From positions 1-7,383 of the forward strand of contig JAFNZJ010000031.1 in NCBI GenBank assembly GCA_017382915.1: a DNA stretch of 7,383 nucleotides. Reading direction: 5' to 3'. The notes below the pieces were generated by a model. It saw nothing but the letters and a program-made list of their open reading frames with translations, did not search any database and was not told the DNA's origin. This DNA comes from Clostridia bacterium. Lineage in GTDB: Bacteria; Bacillota; Clostridia; Oscillospirales; Acutalibacteraceae. The translations under genes were made by a program, and so were the position numbers. This document shows positions 5,653-7,383 of the stretch, piece by piece (position 1 is the first letter of the stretch; every line of letters begins with the position of its first letter).

Positions 5653-5686
5653 ATTTTGTTAAAATATAAAAATTATAATTTTGCTC

Positions 5687-5715
5687 TTGTAATTATATAA
5701 TAATTATATTATAAT
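5687..5715 (+). promoter_or_regulatory. Sigma-A promoter of the SRP RNA gene
   Basis: TTGTAA (5687-5692) and an exact TATAAT (5710-5715) are 17 bases apart in very A/T-rich DNA. Transcription would begin near 5722-5723, a few bases before the long terminal helix of the SRP RNA. This fits a strong constitutive promoter for a stable RNA. Confidence 0.8.
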
Positions 5716-5728
5716 ATCTATTAGTGAA

Positions 5729-5870
5729 ATCACGCTTTGGGGCGTGTGAACGGGCGGGTCCTGTGCGATTGACGGCCATGAATCATGTCAGGCGGGGAAC
5801 CGAGCAGCATTAAGTGGATACGCCCATGCGCCGCAGTAAATCGGTTCGTTCGCACACCCGAAAGTGTGAT
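5729..5870 (+). ncRNA. ffs: Signal recognition particle RNA, small bacterial (4.5S) type
   Basis: This RNA binds the Ffh protein and targets nascent membrane and secreted proteins. The conserved helix 8 tip is clear: GTCAGG (5787-5792), stem CGG/CCG closed by a GGAA tetraloop (5796-5799), then AGCAGC (5803-5808), the symmetric and asymmetric loops bound by the Ffh M domain. The ends pair as one long helix: 5729-5752 with 5847-5870 gives 20 Watson-Crick pairs, 2 G-U pairs and 2 mismatches. The mature RNA could be trimmed to about 5744-5857, where GTGTGAACG still pairs with CGTT and CACAC. No Alu-type domain is evident, unlike the larger Bacillus form. The position just before dnaX is the usual Firmicute arrangement. 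The ends are inferred from pairing only. Confidence 0.92.
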
Positions 5871-5882
5871 TTTTATCTTTTT
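5853..5882 (+). terminator. Terminator of the SRP RNA gene
   Basis: CACAC (5853-5857) can pair with GTGTG (5864-5868) around a 6-base loop, followed by ATTTTTATCTTTTTT. The same bases also pair with the 5' end of the SRP RNA in the long terminal helix, which itself ends at the T-run. Either form could terminate transcription. Some read-through may supply dnaX, for which no separate promoter is seen in the short gap. Confidence 0.6.
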
Positions 5883-5902
5883 TAGAAAGGCAAGTGTCCC
5901 AA

Positions 5903-7383
5903 ATGTATCAGGCGTTATACCGTAAATATCGTCCCATAGTTTTTTCTGATGTTGTGGGGCAGGAGCATATTACAGATACCATAGCCGGCAGCTTAAAGGC
6001 CGGTAAGGTTTCACACGCATACCTTTTTACCGGCACCAGAGGTACCGGTAAAACCACCTGCGCTAAAATTTTGGCAAAGGCGGTTTGCTGCCTTAACCCC
6101 GTAAACGGTGAGCCCTGCGGTGAGTGTGAGGCCTGCAAGCTTATTGCCGACGGCAACACCACCGATATAAATGAAATTGATGCCGCATCAAACAACGGTA
6201 TCAACGACATACGCGACCTTAAAGAGCAGGTTAGCTTTTTGCCCACATCACTTAAATATAAGGTGTATATTATTGATGAGGTGCATATGCTTTCTATCCC
6301 TGCATTTAATGCACTGCTTAAAACCCTTGAGGAGCCACCCGCCCATGTGGTATTTATTTTAGCCACTACTGAGGTGCATAAGCTACCCGCCACCATACTT
6401 TCACGCTGTCAGCGTTTTGACTTTAAAAGGCTGGAGCCTGAAATTATTATAAAAAGAATAAATAAAATTGCCCAAAGTGAAGGCTTTACCATAACCGAGC
6501 CCGCCGCATTTATGATAGCCTCCTTGGCGGATGGCGGTATGCGTGACGCACTTTCAATTTTAGACCAGTGCTCAGCCGCCTGCCAAAGCATCGATGAAGA
6601 TGTTATAAAGGATGTTTGCGGAATAGCAGGTAATGAGCGTATATTTGCCATTACTGAGGCAATAAACAAAAACGACCCCGCTACCGCAATAAGCACTGTT
6701 GATGAACTTTACCGCAATTCGGTAGATATGAAAAAACTGATTTTTGAGCTTGTTTCATGTTTTAGAAATTTAATGATAATTAAAACTGTTAAACAACCAA
6801 AAGAGCTTATTGTTTGCTCAAATGCTGAATTTGAAAAATACTGCACACTGGCAGAAGGCTTTAGCCTTTCAACCATTATTGACTGCCTTACCACCCTACA
6901 GCAAACGGCAGACGGTCTTTCATCTACCGCTAGCCGCAGTGATGTTGAACTGGTAATAGTTAAGCTTTGCTCGCCCGAGCTTGCAGGCGGTGTGTCGGGA
7001 CTTAAAGCCCGTGTTGAACAGCTTGAAAAAACCGTTGCGGCACTTAGCGGCGGTGCCGTTATTAAAAACACGGCAGAGCCAAAGCCCGAACAAAACAAAG
7101 TAGTGGCAGAGGTTAAACCGCAGGAGACACCAAAGCCTACCCAAAAAGCCGTCACTCCCACTAAGACCGAAAGCAAGCCCACACCTAAAAATGATGAGCC
7201 TGTTTTGGTTTCACAGTGGCCCGAAATTCTTGAGGTTTTGCAGGGCAGTTGCCCGCTTATGGCAGGTATACTCGCCGGCTCCAAGGCTTATATAGGCGGT
7301 GGCAGACTTCTTATTGATTCACAGCTTGCCCAGTTTAGGGAGCTTATAAATTCCGATGTAAAGTACCGCGATTATATTAAAAA
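5903..7383 (+). CDS. dnaX: DNA polymerase III subunit gamma/tau, 3' end cut by the window
   Basis: This is the clamp-loader ATPase subunit that loads the sliding clamp and couples it to the replicase. The frame is open from the ATG at 5903 to the window edge, giving 493 complete codons; the end is missing only because of the window. Motifs: YRPIVFSDVVGQ start, Walker A GTRGTGKT (44-51), zinc cysteines C63, C72, C75 and C78 with the usual x8-x2-x2 spacing, Walker B IIDEVH (123-128), sensor 1 LATTE (153-157), arginine-finger SRC (167-169) and sensor 2 GGMRDALS (211-218). A Pro/Lys-rich linker (about 392-433) leads into the tau-type C-terminal part. The ribosome site AGAAAGG (5884-5890) is 12 bases from the ATG, somewhat long. 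I see no convincing slippery site for a gamma/tau frameshift, so the full tau form is expected. Confidence 0.96.
   Translation, partial: MYQALYRKYRPIVFSDVVGQEHITDTIAGSLKAGKVSHAYLFTGTRGTGKTTCAKILAKAVCCLNPVNGEPCGECEACKLIADGNTTDINEIDAASNNGINDIRDLKEQVSFLPTSLKYKVYIIDEVHMLSIPAFNALLKTLEEPPAHVVFILATTEVHKLPATILSRCQRFDFKRLEPEIIIKRINKIAQSEGFTITEPAAFMIASLADGGMRDALSILDQCSAACQSIDEDVIKDVCGIAGNERIFAITEAINKNDPATAISTVDELYRNSVDMKKLIFELVSCFRNLMIIKTVKQPKELIVCSNAEFEKYCTLAEGFSLSTIIDCLTTLQQTADGLSSTASRSDVELVIVKLCSPELAGGVSGLKARVEQLEKTVAALSGGAVIKNTAEPKPEQNKVVAEVKPQETPKPTQKAVTPTKTESKPTPKNDEPVLVSQWPEILEVLQGSCPLMAGILAGSKAYIGGGRLLIDSQLAQFRELINSDVKYRDYIK

Noticed and set aside
5908..6396. Minus-strand open frame of 162 codons opposite the dnaX ATPase domain
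   Set aside because: All the motifs are on the plus strand; the reverse frame shows no recognisable domain or ribosome site.
6729..6738. A-run in dnaX as a programmed frameshift site for the gamma form
   Set aside because: The run is six A followed by C, not the AAAAAAG heptamer, and it lies before the linker without a clear stem-loop or ribosome-like stimulator.
6709..7284. Minus-strand open frame of 191 codons opposite dnaX
   Set aside because: It is antisense to a well-conserved coding region, has no ribosome site, and its Ser/Thr-rich translation looks like a reading of the dnaX linker in reverse.

Overview
The window looks like chromosome from a low-to-moderate-GC Clostridia-type Firmicute, perhaps an uncultured gut Oscillospiraceae or Christensenellales relative. 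This is inferred from consensus sigma-A-like promoters, strong AGGAG-type ribosome sites, a clostridial PssA with an extended catalytic loop, a GGST-type phosphatidylserine decarboxylase, and an SRP RNA gene directly upstream of dnaX as in Bacillus. No taxonomic search was possible.

Layout. (1) 35-1560: pssA and psd, overlapping by 4 bp, form a two-step route from CDP-diacylglycerol and serine to phosphatidylethanolamine. A short bidirectional terminator (1561-1587) closes this operon. (2) 1587-2399, minus strand: an AraC-type regulator with a cupin sensor and two helix-turn-helix motifs. It is divergent from two tandem Gfo/Idh/MocA oxidoreductase genes, 2565-3881 and 3965-5281, which are both 438 aa and about 65% identical. 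The 165-bp divergent region has a perfect-consensus promoter for the regulator, an overlapping candidate promoter for the first oxidoreductase, and a mirrored ~30-bp leader ending in the ribosome site at each end. (3) 5282-5722: no gene. It holds a multi-hairpin element in which four AGTGATATT-like units face four AATATCACT units with a small hairpin between each, then two strong hairpins with T-runs. (4) 5723-5882: SRP RNA gene with its own promoter and terminator. (5) 5903-7383: dnaX (DNA polymerase III gamma/tau), cut by the window edge.

How the genes work together. The two ends are housekeeping functions: membrane lipid synthesis, protein targeting and replication. The middle is a small accessory unit in which the AraC-type protein probably senses a small molecule, likely a carbohydrate or polyol, and controls the paired oxidoreductases. 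No transporter or glycosidase is in view, so the substrate is unknown. The best candidates for something undescribed are the stacked cruciform element at 5288-5531 and the mirrored leaders at 2400-2562.
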